Of a stretch of 64,000 nt of DNA, positions 44,565 to 56,411 are shown in pieces. The position numbers and the translations under genes were made by a program. The first letter of the stretch is position 1. Every line of letters starts with the position of its first letter. The stretch comes from Parastagonospora avenae f. sp. tritici 18332-5 (taxonomy: Eukaryota > Ascomycota > Dothideomycetes > Pleosporales > Phaeosphaeriaceae). Under the pieces are notes generated by a model. That model did no database searches. It was not told where the DNA came from and saw nothing but the letters and a program-made list of their open reading frames with translations. The stretch covers positions 24,019 through 88,018 of the forward strand of contig JAFJTR010000110.1 in the NCBI GenBank assembly GCA_022559985.1, written 5' to 3'.

Positions 44565-45746
44565 TGATGGAGAGAGAGGAATTCGAATAACTAATAATGA
44601 CACTAAAAAGAGTGTCCAGCGGCAGCCTTTTGCACCTTCATCCGGAGCATCCCTAAGAGGCAGTAAAGGGAACCACCAAAGATCTGTTCAGGTGGGGCGA
44701 GTAGGGGAGACGTGTCAAATTTTCCTGCACCTCTAGTCCGCTTTAGTACTAGCACATCTCCGCATCCGTAGAAACGAATTCTGACCAACACAACACATGC
44801 AAGTAAAACTACACGCGATATCAGCATCCTCTACTATTACAATGAACTCTTAATTATTTACTACTTCGAAACTTTCGCACTTCCTCGCAGGGTGCAGTTG
44901 TGGAACAAGTTCAATACCCCCAACGCAGTAAGACTGTCAGTCTTGAACGAGATTCAAACTGCGCACTAACGCTGCGAATAATTTAGGGGAGATCCCAGCG
45001 CCTACGTAAGATACATATAAGTAGTGTTTGCAATATACAGTATAAGTAATCGTATCTAAGACTTCGAGGCTCGCATGTCCGGACTATCCGATAACGCAAG
45101 AGTGTAGCACACTTCTCATCCGTACCACACCTGAGGAAGCTCTCGATATGACTTCACGCTGCTTCGTATGATTCATTTTCTATACTTTCAAAAAGCGGGT
45201 GAAATTTTACCAGTCCCGATGGGCCTTACTTACCCACGCATTCGTTGCCTTTAAGACGATGTGAGCAGATCACATAGTTTAGTTGTAAAGATGATTTATG
45301 TCTAAAACAACATCATGATAATCTTCTCTTAAACCGACGTCAAGAACACAAGCTGCCAGGAGCTTCTCTAATTTAATGGGGCAAATGCTTAGCAAAACCT
45401 AGATAAAGCTTCGCGCAGTAAATAGTTCGCTCTCTACTCCTGCACGTTGCACGCCGCCTGCAGAGGAGCTCTGCTGTCACGTGCGGTGGGGTAATAAAGG
45501 CTTACTGTCCAGGTGTGTAAAGGAAGGCGAACATCTGCTCCTTTCTCTTCCCTTGACAGCATATTAATATCGTCACAACCGGACCTTTTGTCACCATCGT
45601 TTCAGTTTCAAGGCGCAAAGTACCCCTTTCCACGCCATTATCTAGCACCACTCTATCATCTTAAGATCAACACCATCTCCAACATTCACCCCAGCCATCG
45701 CACGACATCAAACCCCTACCCCCCAAAGCACTCAAACCCCTACCCC
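44565..45746. other. AT-rich intergenic region
   Basis: AT-rich stretch (most marked about 44800-45470) with no coding frame, between tRNA-Gly and the SDR gene. tRNA-flanking AT-rich DNA is a common landing site for decayed transposons, but no LTR, inverted terminal repeat or transposase remnant was recognised. The direct repeat TCAAACCCCTACCCC lies at the end (about 45711-45745). Confidence 0.5.
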
Positions 45747-46617
45747 TCACATGATCAAACCCCCACCATCCGTCCTCACCATACTCCCAGTAACATTCCC
45801 ATCCCCCAACAAACCCAAATAACTCTGCGCCACATCCTCCGGTCTACCCGCCCGTCCTGTCGCCAACTTCTCGCCCATACTCTTCATCATCTCTCCTCTC
45901 TCCTCCTCGCTCACCCGCCACAACTCCGTATTGACCACGCCCGGAGACACGCCATTGACCTATTAAACGCAATTCATTAGCACTTCCCGTTCATTACTAA
46001 GCACGGTAAGACTTGAGGGATTCATGGATACTCACTCGCACCGGCTTCAGGTCCAGCGCCAAATTCCTCACCATAGAGTGTATACCGCCCGCATATCCCG
46101 CAACCACACTCCAGTTCGGCATGGGCTTCTCGCTAATGCTGCCCGTCGTGATGGTGTAACTCGACGTGTGACTCTCCTCCACATAGCGCGGAAGATACTT
46201 GGCCAGCAGCAAGGGCGCGAAGAATCGCACTTGCCCCGCTGCCACGATGTTCTCGTACGTAATTGCAGACAGCGGGACTGTGGCAAGTGCGTCGCCGGCA
46301 GTGAATATCACGTGGTTTAATCTACCTCCAAGTTTTTCGACGCTGGATTGGAGCACGTTTTCAAGCGAGGTTTCGAGCGTGGCGGGCTTGCCTAGATCGA
46401 CGGTGAGGCCGTGGACATGCGATTTTTTGGAGGGGTAGGAGGATTTGATGCGCGACACGGCGGATTCGACGCGCGTGGGGTTGGAGGAGGAGAGGACGAC
46501 GTGGGCGCCGTGTTCGATGCATGCTTCTGCGACGGAGAAGCCGATGCCCGAGGAGCCGCCGATGACGAGGATACGGGAGGCAGTGAGTTTGGAGGTGTAT
46601 TTTGTTTGGTCGGACAT
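45747..46617 (-). CDS. short-chain dehydrogenase/reductase (SDR), atypical active site
   Basis: Exons 46036..46617 and 45747..45959, intron 45960..46035 (GTGAGT...GCTAATG...AATAG, 76 nt), 264 residues. The cofactor loop is GGSSGIG (ILVIGGSSGIGFSVAEACIEHGA), and the splice joins LALDLKPVR to VNGVSPGVVNTELW, the conserved SDR end of the Rossmann core. The Ser of the catalytic triad is present (TITTGSISEKP). The segment where YxxxK is expected reads GYAGGIHSMVRN, with the Tyr kept but Ile in place of the catalytic Lys. This is seen in a fungal SDR subgroup with the GYA.G.H.M.R.LALDL pattern. Substrate unknown; catalysis may differ from classical SDRs. Confidence 0.9.
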
Positions 46618-47153
46618 TTGGGGGTAGATGTAAGGTTATATCCGTGGGGTGAAGGAGGGTTGTGATGTGTGGGAAGAGTTTGGGTGTAGGGGTATGTATG
46701 ATGCAAGACGGGACAGGTTTCGGTGTCTTTATACAAACAATGCGATTTTATAGGTTTCGAAGTATCTTGTTGCATGTCTCGTCGGACTTTAGGCGTCATA
46801 GCGGAAATAGCTCTTCGTAGTATGCATCATCACTCTAGTGCACCTGCATTACATCATTCAACACGGCGCTTTCTTACAAATACAAAATATCCAACATCCA
46901 TTCTTACGCGGACGTGCGCAATGATGTATGGTTGAGCAGGGAGGAAGACGAGTAATGATTATGTTGTGATTGGTATCTCCCTTCGTCTCATACATGATGC
47001 CTCTTTATGTTTCTATAGATGTTAGCTGGTGATTGCAATTGCAAGCAACTTTGTGCTCGGCGTGCGTGTGTGTGGTAATGCCGTGCCCTGCTCATGGGCC
47101 TATTCCTCCATCCGCTGAACATGTCTTCAAAATACTTTTGTACATCCAGAAAT
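46618..47153. other. intergenic, no gene recognised
   Basis: Upstream of the SDR gene and downstream of EMC1. No supported frame. Confidence 0.6.
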
Positions 47154-50069
47154 CTATTGTATCGTCCAAAGCGAGTTAATTTGTTTCCTCCGAACCTAGA
47201 CTTTATTAGCTCACTGCGACATGGTGAGGTATAGATGGAGTGACTTACCAACGGTGCAACAAAAATAACACCAATAAAGAGACCCACGACAGTGATCAAC
47301 ATGGAAATCTTGTTGAAACCCTTGCCAAGAATATCAAATGCAAAACTGGGCGCGACTCTTGTGCCAAAGATGTCCAGCCCGTACGCGAAGACAAGACTTG
47401 TGCTCTCAATGCCGCTCTCGCTTGTAATGACGTCCTTGAGGCCAAGAACTTCGTACTTGTGCGTGAGGTGCCACCTTGGGTCCCATTGGATTGCAGGCGT
47501 GTATCGTGACAGACCCTCTTCCTTCTCTGTGTTATCGGGATCACGACCAATAGGGCGGCGAGGATCAATCACTTGGCGAGGAATGCCAATGATCGAGTTG
47601 GATGATGGGACGGTGACCAGGAGCTCACGGCTGGTGATTCCTTGTCTTGTCTGAGTGACAGTCATGTGCGAGATCTCGGCGGGGATCTGGTAGCTCTGCG
47701 AAAGAACATAAGGCTTGACCACGTCGCCTGTAGAGCTCGACGGCTGTACAGTAGACGAGTTCGAGGAAGCGCCGAGTGGGCCCCTGTCATCAGGAAGAGG
47801 TGATTCGTAGAGATCTGCGACGACAAGCTGGTAGCCGCGAGACGAAGCACCTGACTTGGCATCGGTGGTGAGAGAGTAACTGAACCAATGCTCCGATATG
47901 GTGGACGGAATGGATCGAGATGTATCGACATCGCTGTGGGACATGGTGTGGAGGAGTTGGCCAGAGGCAGAGTCCAACAAGTAGACCGAAGCTGTGCGAG
48001 TAGCATCGGAGACTGCCGTGACCAGGACGAGGTTGGGGTTCAGGTACTTGTACAGCACGCGTCTATCGCCGAGAACCTTTCCAATGGAAGCCACCGGGTC
48101 CTTGAGAGGTCGGGCTGTGTAGGAAACAATGCGCTCTCCTGGAGCGGGCGAGAAGCTCCATACGGGCTCGGAAGTCGGTTCGTCCTCCAAGAAGCCCTTC
48201 AGGGTGCCATCTACCAGAGTAAAGGATATGAGCTTCTGTTCGTCAGGAACAACGGACGCGTCCTTCTTGACGTGCTGGGGCGAGGCCAGGCCACCGGTTG
48301 TAGAGTTGACGAAGAGCGATCCCTTCAGACCTGCATCTCTCACTTCGACATAGCCGCGGTGAGCCTTTAGGGATGGTCGGCTGAAGGTAGCCTCTGGCGC
48401 GAGCTTGTGTAGATCAACATTCCAGAGAATCTTACCACGCGAGCCGACGTCAAGCGCAGCAAGACGGCCCTGCTTGGTTGCGACAACTACAAGCTTGTGG
48501 AATCCAAACGTGTCGAGCTTGATAGCCTTCTCGGTAGCCTCCTTGGACTTGCCAAAGACGCTGCCCAGGAGACGGGCGGGGATGCTCTGTGCCCAGGCAG
48601 GCAAGTGCTGTAGGTCTTGCACATGTCTCTGCACACGATGGATGTAGGCCGATACCAAGTTGCGGTGACTCTCCTCTTCAAGAGCCTGTGCAAGTGTCTC
48701 CGCTTCAGGTAGGCTGGCCCAGACTGCGGACACCGTGTCGGAGAGGAATTCTGGCCGCGACCATGCAAGCTCGTCGTTGCGATGGAGGACCCACTGCCCA
48801 TTCGAGTAGAAGACAGCGGATCTTACAGCGCTCGCGGAGCCTGATTTGAGGACTACTTCGGAAACACCGTGTACTGGGTGGGCGCCTGCGGTCGCAAGCG
48901 AGTGCTTCAGAGTCCATCGTCCTAGCACGCCATGCGAGACGGACGAAAAGACGGTTACTTCGTCCTCGGTGATGCGCGTAAAGTACACATTGGCGTCTTG
49001 CGTGCTGGTCGTGAAGGTACCCTTACTGCGCAGCTCGGGGAGACTGTAGGCTTTCGACACAGTGCTCTTCTTCAGGTCCACGTGATAGATCTCTGCAGAG
49101 TGGCCAATGGCAGTCTGGTATTCGACCAAGAAGTGCGGGAGCGAGTTGATGTGGTTGGGCGCATGCAGCACAATCCTGTCCACGACCTCATCGCCTGGTG
49201 TGTTGAAGCTGGCCACGCTCTTGGTGCCGATGATATTGACCTTCAGCACCTTGTTGCCCTTGTCTGTCCAGGCCAAAAGCGGCGCTGCCGTGTTGGCTCC
49301 GGCGAAGAGGATGTGGTCGCTCGCGGTGATCTCGGCGTCGGAACTGAGCGTGTACTGGTCAATCTTCTTGCCGGTGATGGGGCTGAGCGAGGTGACCTTG
49401 AGCTTGGAGCCCCCGAGCATCGACGTGTGCAGTGAGATGTAGTAGATGGTCGTGGGCGAGGTCGATATCTGGTATGGTGCGTCTCCACTGCCACATTGTC
49501 AGCCCAACATTGCATCTGCCCTGGCATATAGCTGACCTTGTATCCTCGAATGTCCACTTCGCCAGCCCGGTCTTGCCATCCAGGCGCCTTACTCCGGTGG
49601 TGCCGCCCGAGAGCAGCACAATTGCGTCCTTGGCCTCGCTGATGGTCATGCCATCTTCCTGCTCCAGAATCTCCAGGTCCTCCACGATGGCGCCCCGGAC
49701 GCTCGTCTCCCACACAAGACGCCCATCGGAGGCGCCCCAGGCGGTGATGCGGTCTCCCACTGCACTGACTAAGGTGTCCTGCTCATGCCCGGCTCTCAGG
49801 TGGCCTTGGCCGTGGGGCTCGGTGGGAAAGTGCTGCCGCCATACGAGGGCGCCGTCCTTGGGGTTGATGGCGCCGACGGTCTGATTCTGCGATATCGAGT
49901 ACAGCAATGAGGCTTTAGAGCCGGCATAGGGTTTCTGGAAAAAGGTGGCCTCCGGCTGCGGCTGGCCTAGCAGGGCATAGTGGAAGTCAATGTGGTAGGC
50001 GTCATCCTCGAAAATAGCAGCGGCGGGCGCCAGACATGCTGCCAGGGTGAGGGCAGCATGAAATCGCAT
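47154..50069 (-). CDS. EMC1: ER membrane protein complex subunit 1
   Basis: Exons 49537..50069, 47249..49487 and 47154..47195; introns 49488..49536 (49 nt) and 47196..47248 (53 nt), 937 residues. A signal peptide (MRFHAALTLAACLAPAAAIF) leads into a luminal PQQ-like beta-propeller (VGAINPKDGALVWRQHFP, RRLDGKTGLAKWTFEDT). The conserved DUF1620 region follows (YNSIIGIPRQ-like SNSIIGIPRQVIDPRRP, then YTPAIQWDPRWHLTHKYEV). One transmembrane segment (ISMLITVVGLFIGVIFVAPL) is followed by a short cytosolic tail. The 13-codon last exon gives VRRKQINSLWTIQ, matching the family C-terminus and proving the last intron; without it the frame reads unrelated residues. EMC inserts tail-anchored and multipass proteins into the ER membrane. 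Confidence 0.96.
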
Positions 50070-51985
50070 GGTTGCGGGGAGATGCGCGGTGTGAGCCTCT
50101 GAGGTCGTCGATGCGGTCTCGACGTCTGGCCTCTGGGTCCGCCTCGAGCTGCCGCAGCTGTGAGTTCACTCGGGCACGGGCACGGAAGCCGCGAGCTGCG
50201 GCCCGACTGATTCGCCGAGCGACGCATACACAGCGCGGAATCAGATAACTGCAGGCCCCATCACATATCAGCAATATGCACCAGACGGCACAATCCCGTC
50301 TTCACCGCAGCCACCGCAGAACTTAGTCGTTCCTGCGTCCATGGCGGCCCGTGATTCGCCCGGGCTTCTTCTCAACAGTCGGGACGGATACACGCCCCAC
50401 GTATACTGCCTCCAACTGTTATGTACTCTAGCCAGCCCAGCATTGCGGAAGCGGCTGCGTTTCCGATGGAGCTGGATTACGTTGCGACAGCGGCGCTGCG
50501 TCGTCGTGCGGATGCAGCACCACCGACATGGCTCGTCTCCAGACAGATGCGTCAGTCGCGTCAGTCGTTGCACCGCAGGGGAAATGCAAGCTGCTTACGG
50601 GCAGTCGCTGGCGATACCGGCAATCACTGCATTGCCGCCAGCCCTCTCTCCAACATGGCAGATGGCACCGTATGGCCCATGTTGCTAAGCGCACAATGCC
50701 TGTCCCTGCCACGTGGAGTAGCACTCGCACTAGCATTCTAACTTTGTATATGGGCGTTGCTCGCGACGTCTGTCTATGGCGCGCGCTGCGTCATCCTCGA
50801 CGCCAAGCTGCTCTTGCTAGACCTGGAACTGCAGGTTGTTCAGTTCGTGTGGGATTCGCTGCAGCGCTAGATCGCATCCCGAATGCTGCGTGGGTCGGTG
50901 CAGCCTTACAAACAGGCCTCTGTACCACGCTCGACTGTTTCGCTATCAGACACTGCGGCGGTGCTTTCCTGAAGGGGTGCGAGTAAGACTTGAAACGACC
51001 TTCCGCCTGCTGGCTGCCGCTCCGCTTCACTTGACAGACGAAGCTCGTACATAGTGCTTGAATCTAGCGCCACCCAATTGCCTCGCTCGGGTCCGAACTG
51101 CGCTACCACTGAACCATGAGATGGGGGTCCGGGAGCGTGCCGGCATGGTTTCGTGCGAATTGGGCGTCTGCGGGTGGATGCTGCTGTCGATGATGTCGCT
51201 CGAGTCGTTCAATCAACGGAAAGGGATGCCCTTGGGGCCAGCTCTCCCTGCTCAGACAGGCATGTAGACGATGTGCATCGCAGCTTTGCGCGCGGAAGAC
51301 GGTCTGTGTTACCCCGGAGCTGGGAACGGACAGTAGCTTTGACCTGGCGTACAGCACATCGATGCACACTGCACGAGTCCAAGCACGTCGCTACACCCAT
51401 TCTGCTGAGCCCTGCCAAGTCCATGGTACTGACGACTATTAATCGATGCGTTGCCCGCCAGACGTTAGCACGCTTCAAGTACCTTCTTGAATCTTGGCCC
51501 TCTTCCTCCATCATCAAACCTTGGAATCCTTTGAGCATCGTCCCCTTATCGATAGCCACTTAAAAATTCTTCCAACCAGCCTCGCCGCATCATCCAGGTA
51601 AGTCCTGACCACATGTGCTATTTCCATCTTGGGACGCGTCTCCAATTTGCCTCAATCCCCAGGTCGATGCCCCTATAGCATTGATTGGGTGCCATTCGAT
51701 ATAGACAGTCACGGCTGACGACCCGGCGCAGCATTGTGGTTGGTCCACCGTTACTCACCAGAATCCGCGCACTATTTGTCTTCTGATCCGCAGCCGACGC
51801 GAGCTCTCCACAGCACAGCAAACCCCAGTCCACAATATCGTGCCTCGGAACAATCGGCCCTTTTGCTCAGCTAGCCGGAGGGCCATTTTGAGGCGCTGCG
51901 AACTTCTGTGGCACATCCCGCCACAGAGGCCAGGAAACAAACCTCCTGCCTGCAACTGTCGCACAACTTTCACGCCTCTTGAAGC
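50070..51985. other. intergenic, no gene recognised
   Basis: Divergent promoter region of EMC1 and RSR1, 1.9 kb. Many overlapping GC-rich open frames exist, none with a supported start and recognisable product. A tRNA-like fragment at about 51075-51120 was considered and rejected. Confidence 0.55.
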
Positions 51986-52852
51986 ATGTCGCAACGGGAG
52001 TACCACATAGTCGTTCTCGGATCCGGTGAGTTGGAACACGCGATCAGCGACTAGACCCCAGCTGACAAACGTGGCGCTGCAGGTGGAGTCGGGAAAAGTT
52101 GTCTAACAGGTATGTTGCCGCGCTTGTAGAGTGAAGGTTGCAATTGCTGACATGTTGCAGCACAATTTGTGCAAAATGTTTGGATAGAGAGCTATGATCC
52201 AACCATAGAGGACTCGTACCGCAAGGCCATTGATGTTGATGTTTGTATTTTGTCTTATTTTGTTGATGCTTACTGACCCCTCCAGGGCCGGCATGTGATG
52301 CTGGAAATTCTGGATACCGCCGGAACAGAGCAATTCAGTGAGTGAAGCATTTTGATACCATCAGCAATTACTAATATACGCCTAGCTGCCATGAGGTACA
52401 CATCTTAACACTCAATTCTAACAACACCATCTCACACTCACAGGGAACTATACATGAAAACCGGTCAAGGCTTCCTCCTCGTCTTCAGCATAACATCGCA
52501 ATCCTCATTCTACGAGCTCGCCGAGCTCCGCGAGCAAATACGGCGAATAAAAGAAGACGACAACGTCCCCATGGTCCTCATCGGCAACAAATCCGACCTC
52601 GAAGAAGACCGCGCCATACCGCGCCCCCGCGCCTTCGCCATATCCCGCGAATGGAACATACCTTATTTCGAAACCAGCGCGCGGCGAAGAGCAAACGTCG
52701 ACGAAGCCTTTGTCGACCTCTGCAGACAAATCATCATGAAAGACCAAGCCAACCGCCGCTACATCCAGCAAGAGTCCCCCGCGTCAAGAGCAGGCCGACC
52801 GCGGAAATCCGCGCGCAAGTCGAAAAACCGCCCAAAGTGTACGATTCTTTGA
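51986..52852 (+). CDS. RSR1: Ras-family small GTPase of the Rsr1/Bud1/Rap type
   Basis: Six exons: 51986..52025, 52083..52109, 52161..52240, 52286..52337, 52386..52395 and 52444..52852, with five introns of 45-57 nt; 205 residues. Exon 5 is a 10-nt microexon (CTGCCATGAG) completing FTAMRELYM. The P-loop (GSGGVGKS, residues 12-19), effector region YDPTIEDSY, DTAGTEQF and NKSD guanine motif are all intact. A polybasic tail (RKSARKSKNRPK) precedes the CAAX box CTIL, whose final Leu predicts geranylgeranylation. Rsr1/Bud1 directs Cdc42 to polarity sites in budding yeast; in filamentous fungi the homologue (KrevA) affects polarity and endomembranes. Confidence 0.96.
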
Positions 52853-55458
52853 GTTTGAGTTTGTTACGATACCCCCTCCTCTACTTCCCGAAACGATGGT
52901 TGCTTTCGGCCTGCTGGATTCCCGGGCTTTTTTTGGTTTCCTTTTGGGCTTGTTTCCTTTTTCTTACACCTTACTTTTTCTTCCGAGAAACGCTCCTTTT
53001 TAGTTTGGCATTTTCACCTAGGCATGTGGATATCAGAATTTACAACTATAGAAGGTACAAAAAGGAAGAAGAACCCGACCCGCATCAGTCGCGGAAATAT
53101 TATCCCCCATTTTCACGAGACCAAATTTTGTTTATTTTTCCTATGGGTCTTTTTCTTGCTGGCGGCCAACGTCATGTCCGTTTGTCCGTCTCTGCTTTGA
53201 TATGTGTACCCGGCCTCGGAATCCGAAACTAGAAGTCTGGCTCCGTGTTGAGGACTGCGCACGGGCAGCACGAGCTGGATCGACCCGATTTAAACGCAGG
53301 AACGCGCTTCCGCCATGAGTCAAGTCTGCCAGCAAAACACCGCCTCACTCTCCTCCAGATTCTAGATCAACGTTTCGTGTGGGTAATGCTGCCCAACGAC
53401 AATACCTCGCCTCGAACCTATCGGGAAGACAAATCCAATCTGCATCCATCGGGCCTGCATCCGGAACCGTACCTCGCGGGTAAATAACGTCTCGGGATGG
53501 GCGATTGGTGTAGGGAAAAAGCGACGGACGAGCTGCATGCTGGAATTGGACCCGCGAAAGCGATTCCGGTACCGAAACGCATGTGTACTCCGCATCAGCG
53601 ACAAGCGACTCTCGTGAAGTCGTTCCGTGCCTTGCCAGCGGCTAAATATCGTGCGCTCAGATATAGCCGGGATGATGCACGTGACCTGGCGTATTGAGTG
53701 CGTTTCCTTCAGCTGTTGAAGGGGGTATCCATGGTCTAGTCTATCCGGCGAGCTCGCTTGCAAGTGAAGCGCAGCGTCGCGGGAAGGATATCGTATGATT
53801 CTGGGGTTCCGTTGACGGGACATGGGTGAATCTGGATGTGTTCGCCGACGTTGTGAGTAATGCCCGGGGCATGGATGGTGGTTGCGGGTAGTTTTGATGT
53901 GTTGCGGGAGGGGAGGGAGGTGCTTAGCGAGCGACCCGGTCCTGGACTGTGGGGAGATGGTAGTGCTATGACTGTTGTGAGTGAGTACTACGCGTTAGAA
54001 CTCTCGATCATATTTCGACCACATAGAATACTACAACAGCACAAAGCTCTAAGGGGGTATAGTGGCGCATCTGAAGAGTCTACGCACGCCAGCTTGCAAT
54101 TGACAAGGCTATCCAGAAAAGGCATTCGTCAATGGCGGACCATCAAGAGGGGCCGGCGTTCTTGACACTGGGATATCCATGCACTTCTGCCTGATCAATG
54201 GCATGCAAAAGAAGTCCGGATTGACCCAAGCTCTTTTGCCAAACGTCCAGACATATTGGCGATTGGCGAATGGATGTACGGCCAATTGATGACATGAGAG
54301 CGCAAACTGGCGTGCTTCAAGATGTGGAAATTTTTGGCCTAAGAGATGGCACCGAAGTGCCTTGAGAGCACACTGTTGCCGGCGAAGCAGCACTCGAGCT
54401 GCAGCACTTAACGTGTCACTACACTAACCCTTCTGGCCATGTACCTCGGAAGCAAGCTCACGAGACCAGCGGCCCACAGACTTTTCGGATCTCGATCCAT
54501 GCGGTGGCAAGATCAAAACAAGGAAAAAAAGAAACCTGTCCTTGTCAGATGCCCAATTGTGATGGCAAAAACGAAATACAATGGGCATAATGCGGACAAT
54601 GCATTGCAGATCGCCACTCAGGTACGGCTGTGCTCTCACATGCCAGCGCGAGCTCCAACTCCGCAAACGCGATGCCAGCCGCGAATGACGTCTTCTTGGA
54701 GCCGGGGAGCAGACATGTTGCATTCTTCAGCTGTTGTTGCGGTCTACCTGGCCTTTGTTTGCGTAGGCAACGCATCGAGGGGCAACGGAACCGCACAGCA
54801 TTCCGAAGACGGCAGCCGCTTGGTGAGAGGCGCATACTATCGGGCGGCAACGCAGCGCATGACCTGAAAATACGCGACAAGCATCCACTTGTCTGCGTCT
54901 AAGCGTTGCGTGCTTGTCTGTTTGGAGTTGCAAGCTGGTGCAGGAGTCGTTGCCGCGGTGTGTTGTTGGAATGACGTAGGCTCGCACGAGCCAGCTTGGT
55001 GGGGGAGGAGGGGCAGCTTGCCCAAGACAGAAAAGCGCAAGGGCAGAGCTGTGGCTGGTCTGGAACCTCTGCAAGAGCATAGCGGATGATGTGCATGCAC
55101 AAAGGGCCCTGATACGATGCGATTTGTATGGGATTTCCGATCGACGCCCAGTTGCGTCACAGTCCCCATCTGCAAACCCTGGTCAGACGCTGGGCACTCA
55201 GCATTCTAGACAGTTTTCTCTCACCTTCTGTGACGTACGACCCGTTTGCGCCTTCTACCAATACGTCTGTGCTTGCTCTCCGCGAGCAGTTGTCCTGACG
55301 TCACGCCTAACAAACTCACTCACTGTCGCCTGGGACCCTCTAGCCCATCGAGTACTTAAACCATCGGCTCCTCCAACCTCTTCTCTTCCTCCATCACTCA
55401 ATCTCACATCAACCTTCTACCACCAAACCAACCAACCAACCAACCAACCTCAATCAAC
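52853..55458. other. long intergenic region
   Basis: 2.6 kb between RSR1 and Grg1 with no convincing gene. T-rich sequence follows RSR1 (about 52860-53050). Frames in 53245-55783 are overlapping and unsupported. The right end is the promoter and 5' UTR of Grg1; long promoters are usual for this strongly regulated gene. Confidence 0.55.
55427..55449 (+). repeat. (AACC)n tetranucleotide repeat in the Grg1 leader
   Basis: Five to six uninterrupted AACC units end 9 nt before the start codon of the Grg1-like gene, so the run lies in its 5' untranslated region. Unstructured CAA/ACC-type leaders are common in highly translated fungal mRNAs. Confidence 0.8.
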
Positions 55459-55728
55459 ATGTCTGCTCCTAACGCCAACACTCCCAACGAGGGCATCGTC
55501 GGCCAGGCCGTCAACTCTGTCAAGAACGCCGCCAACTACGTCTCCGAGTCCATCCAGGGCAACTCTGCTGAGGCTTCCAAGGAGGCCAACAAGCAGCAGG
55601 CCAAGGGCAACGTTCCCGGAAAGGACTCTCTCACCGACCGTGCCTCCGGTGCTCTGTCCGCCGCTGGCGACAAGATGGACCAGACCAAGCACGAGGGTGC
55701 TGCTGAGGCCAACAAGCGCTCTGTCTAA
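55459..55728 (+). CDS. grg-1: Grg1/Ccg1 glucose-repressible small protein
   Basis: Single exon, 89 residues, hydrophilic and Ala/Lys/Asn-rich with no signal peptide. Family features: the N-terminal VGQAVNSVKNAANYVSESIQ helix, KEANKQQAKGN, LTDRASGALSAAGDKMDQ and the KHEGAAEANKRSV end. Neurospora grg-1/ccg-1 is repressed by glucose, clock-controlled, and induced by starvation and conidiation; the molecular function is unknown, though the composition is LEA-like. Codon use is strongly biased to C-ending codons, which with the AACC leader suggests very high expression. The long upstream gap could house its regulatory sites. Confidence 0.94.
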   Translation: MSAPNANTPNEGIVGQAVNSVKNAANYVSESIQGNSAEASKEANKQQAKGNVPGKDSLTDRASGALSAAGDKMDQTKHEGAAEANKRSV

Positions 55729-56411
55729 GCGCTTGCTCACTTCGACTTTCCCATTCGGTATGTCATTCATCTGCATCCATTGACCTGCATCAACTAACGT
55801 GCGCTAAGGTTCAGAACGACTTTTCGATGAGGGCTGTGAGCACTGCGACCACAGCTGGGATTCACGACAGTACCATGATGTAATGGACAAGAGATACCAA
55901 TAAATAACATTCATCCAACTCATACCACTTACATCTGCAATGGTGACCCTGTCCTGAATCGTGATCTGCCCTCGCGTTGTTTGTTTATTGCCCCTCTTGT
56001 TCAGCCGCCGCTGCCCCACTACTAGCGCGATCTTCAAGCTTTCCATTCCGCAAGCGCAACTGGCCTGCGAACGGGCGCCGGGTGCAGGACGGTATGACAT
56101 TATTAGGGTAAACTAGAGCGCACTTCTCCAGATTCACCACTTTGGCGGCTAAACAGGTGCTTTACGAATCAGGGAAACGTTGCACCATTTCAGTCGCCCT
56201 TGACGAGAGCCACTCGGAGGACAAGATGGACATGCTTAACGCAAGCGCTAGCTGCGGACACTGTCGACCTCCGAGAGCCTAGAATAGTACGACATCTAGC
56301 TTCACATGAGCATTTCCAGGCAACAGCATTCTGCTTTTCAAGGTCTATTGCACCGCAGCAATTCTATCAAACTTTGTACATTATCATTACCTCAACCATT
56401 ACCATCCAAGC
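55729..56411. other. intergenic, no gene recognised
   Basis: Convergent 3' region between Grg1 and the HAD phosphatase gene. GTATGT shortly after the Grg1 stop and TAAGGTTCAG at about 55808 could be a 3'-UTR intron. No ORF was supported. Confidence 0.5.

Noticed and set aside
45513..45980. 155-codon plus-strand ORF
   Set aside because: Overlaps the last exon of the SDR gene in antisense, is Pro/Ser/His-rich, and starts with a non-supported codon.
51050..51125. tRNA-like fragment on the minus strand (A-box-like TGGTTCAGTGGTAGCGC)
   Set aside because: The D-arm-like segment is convincing, but no anticodon arm, T arm or acceptor pairing could be built; probably chance or a decayed copy.
50341..51570. 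Several 100-150 codon ORFs between EMC1 and RSR1
   Set aside because: None begins at a plausible ATG with a recognisable product; the frames shadow each other.
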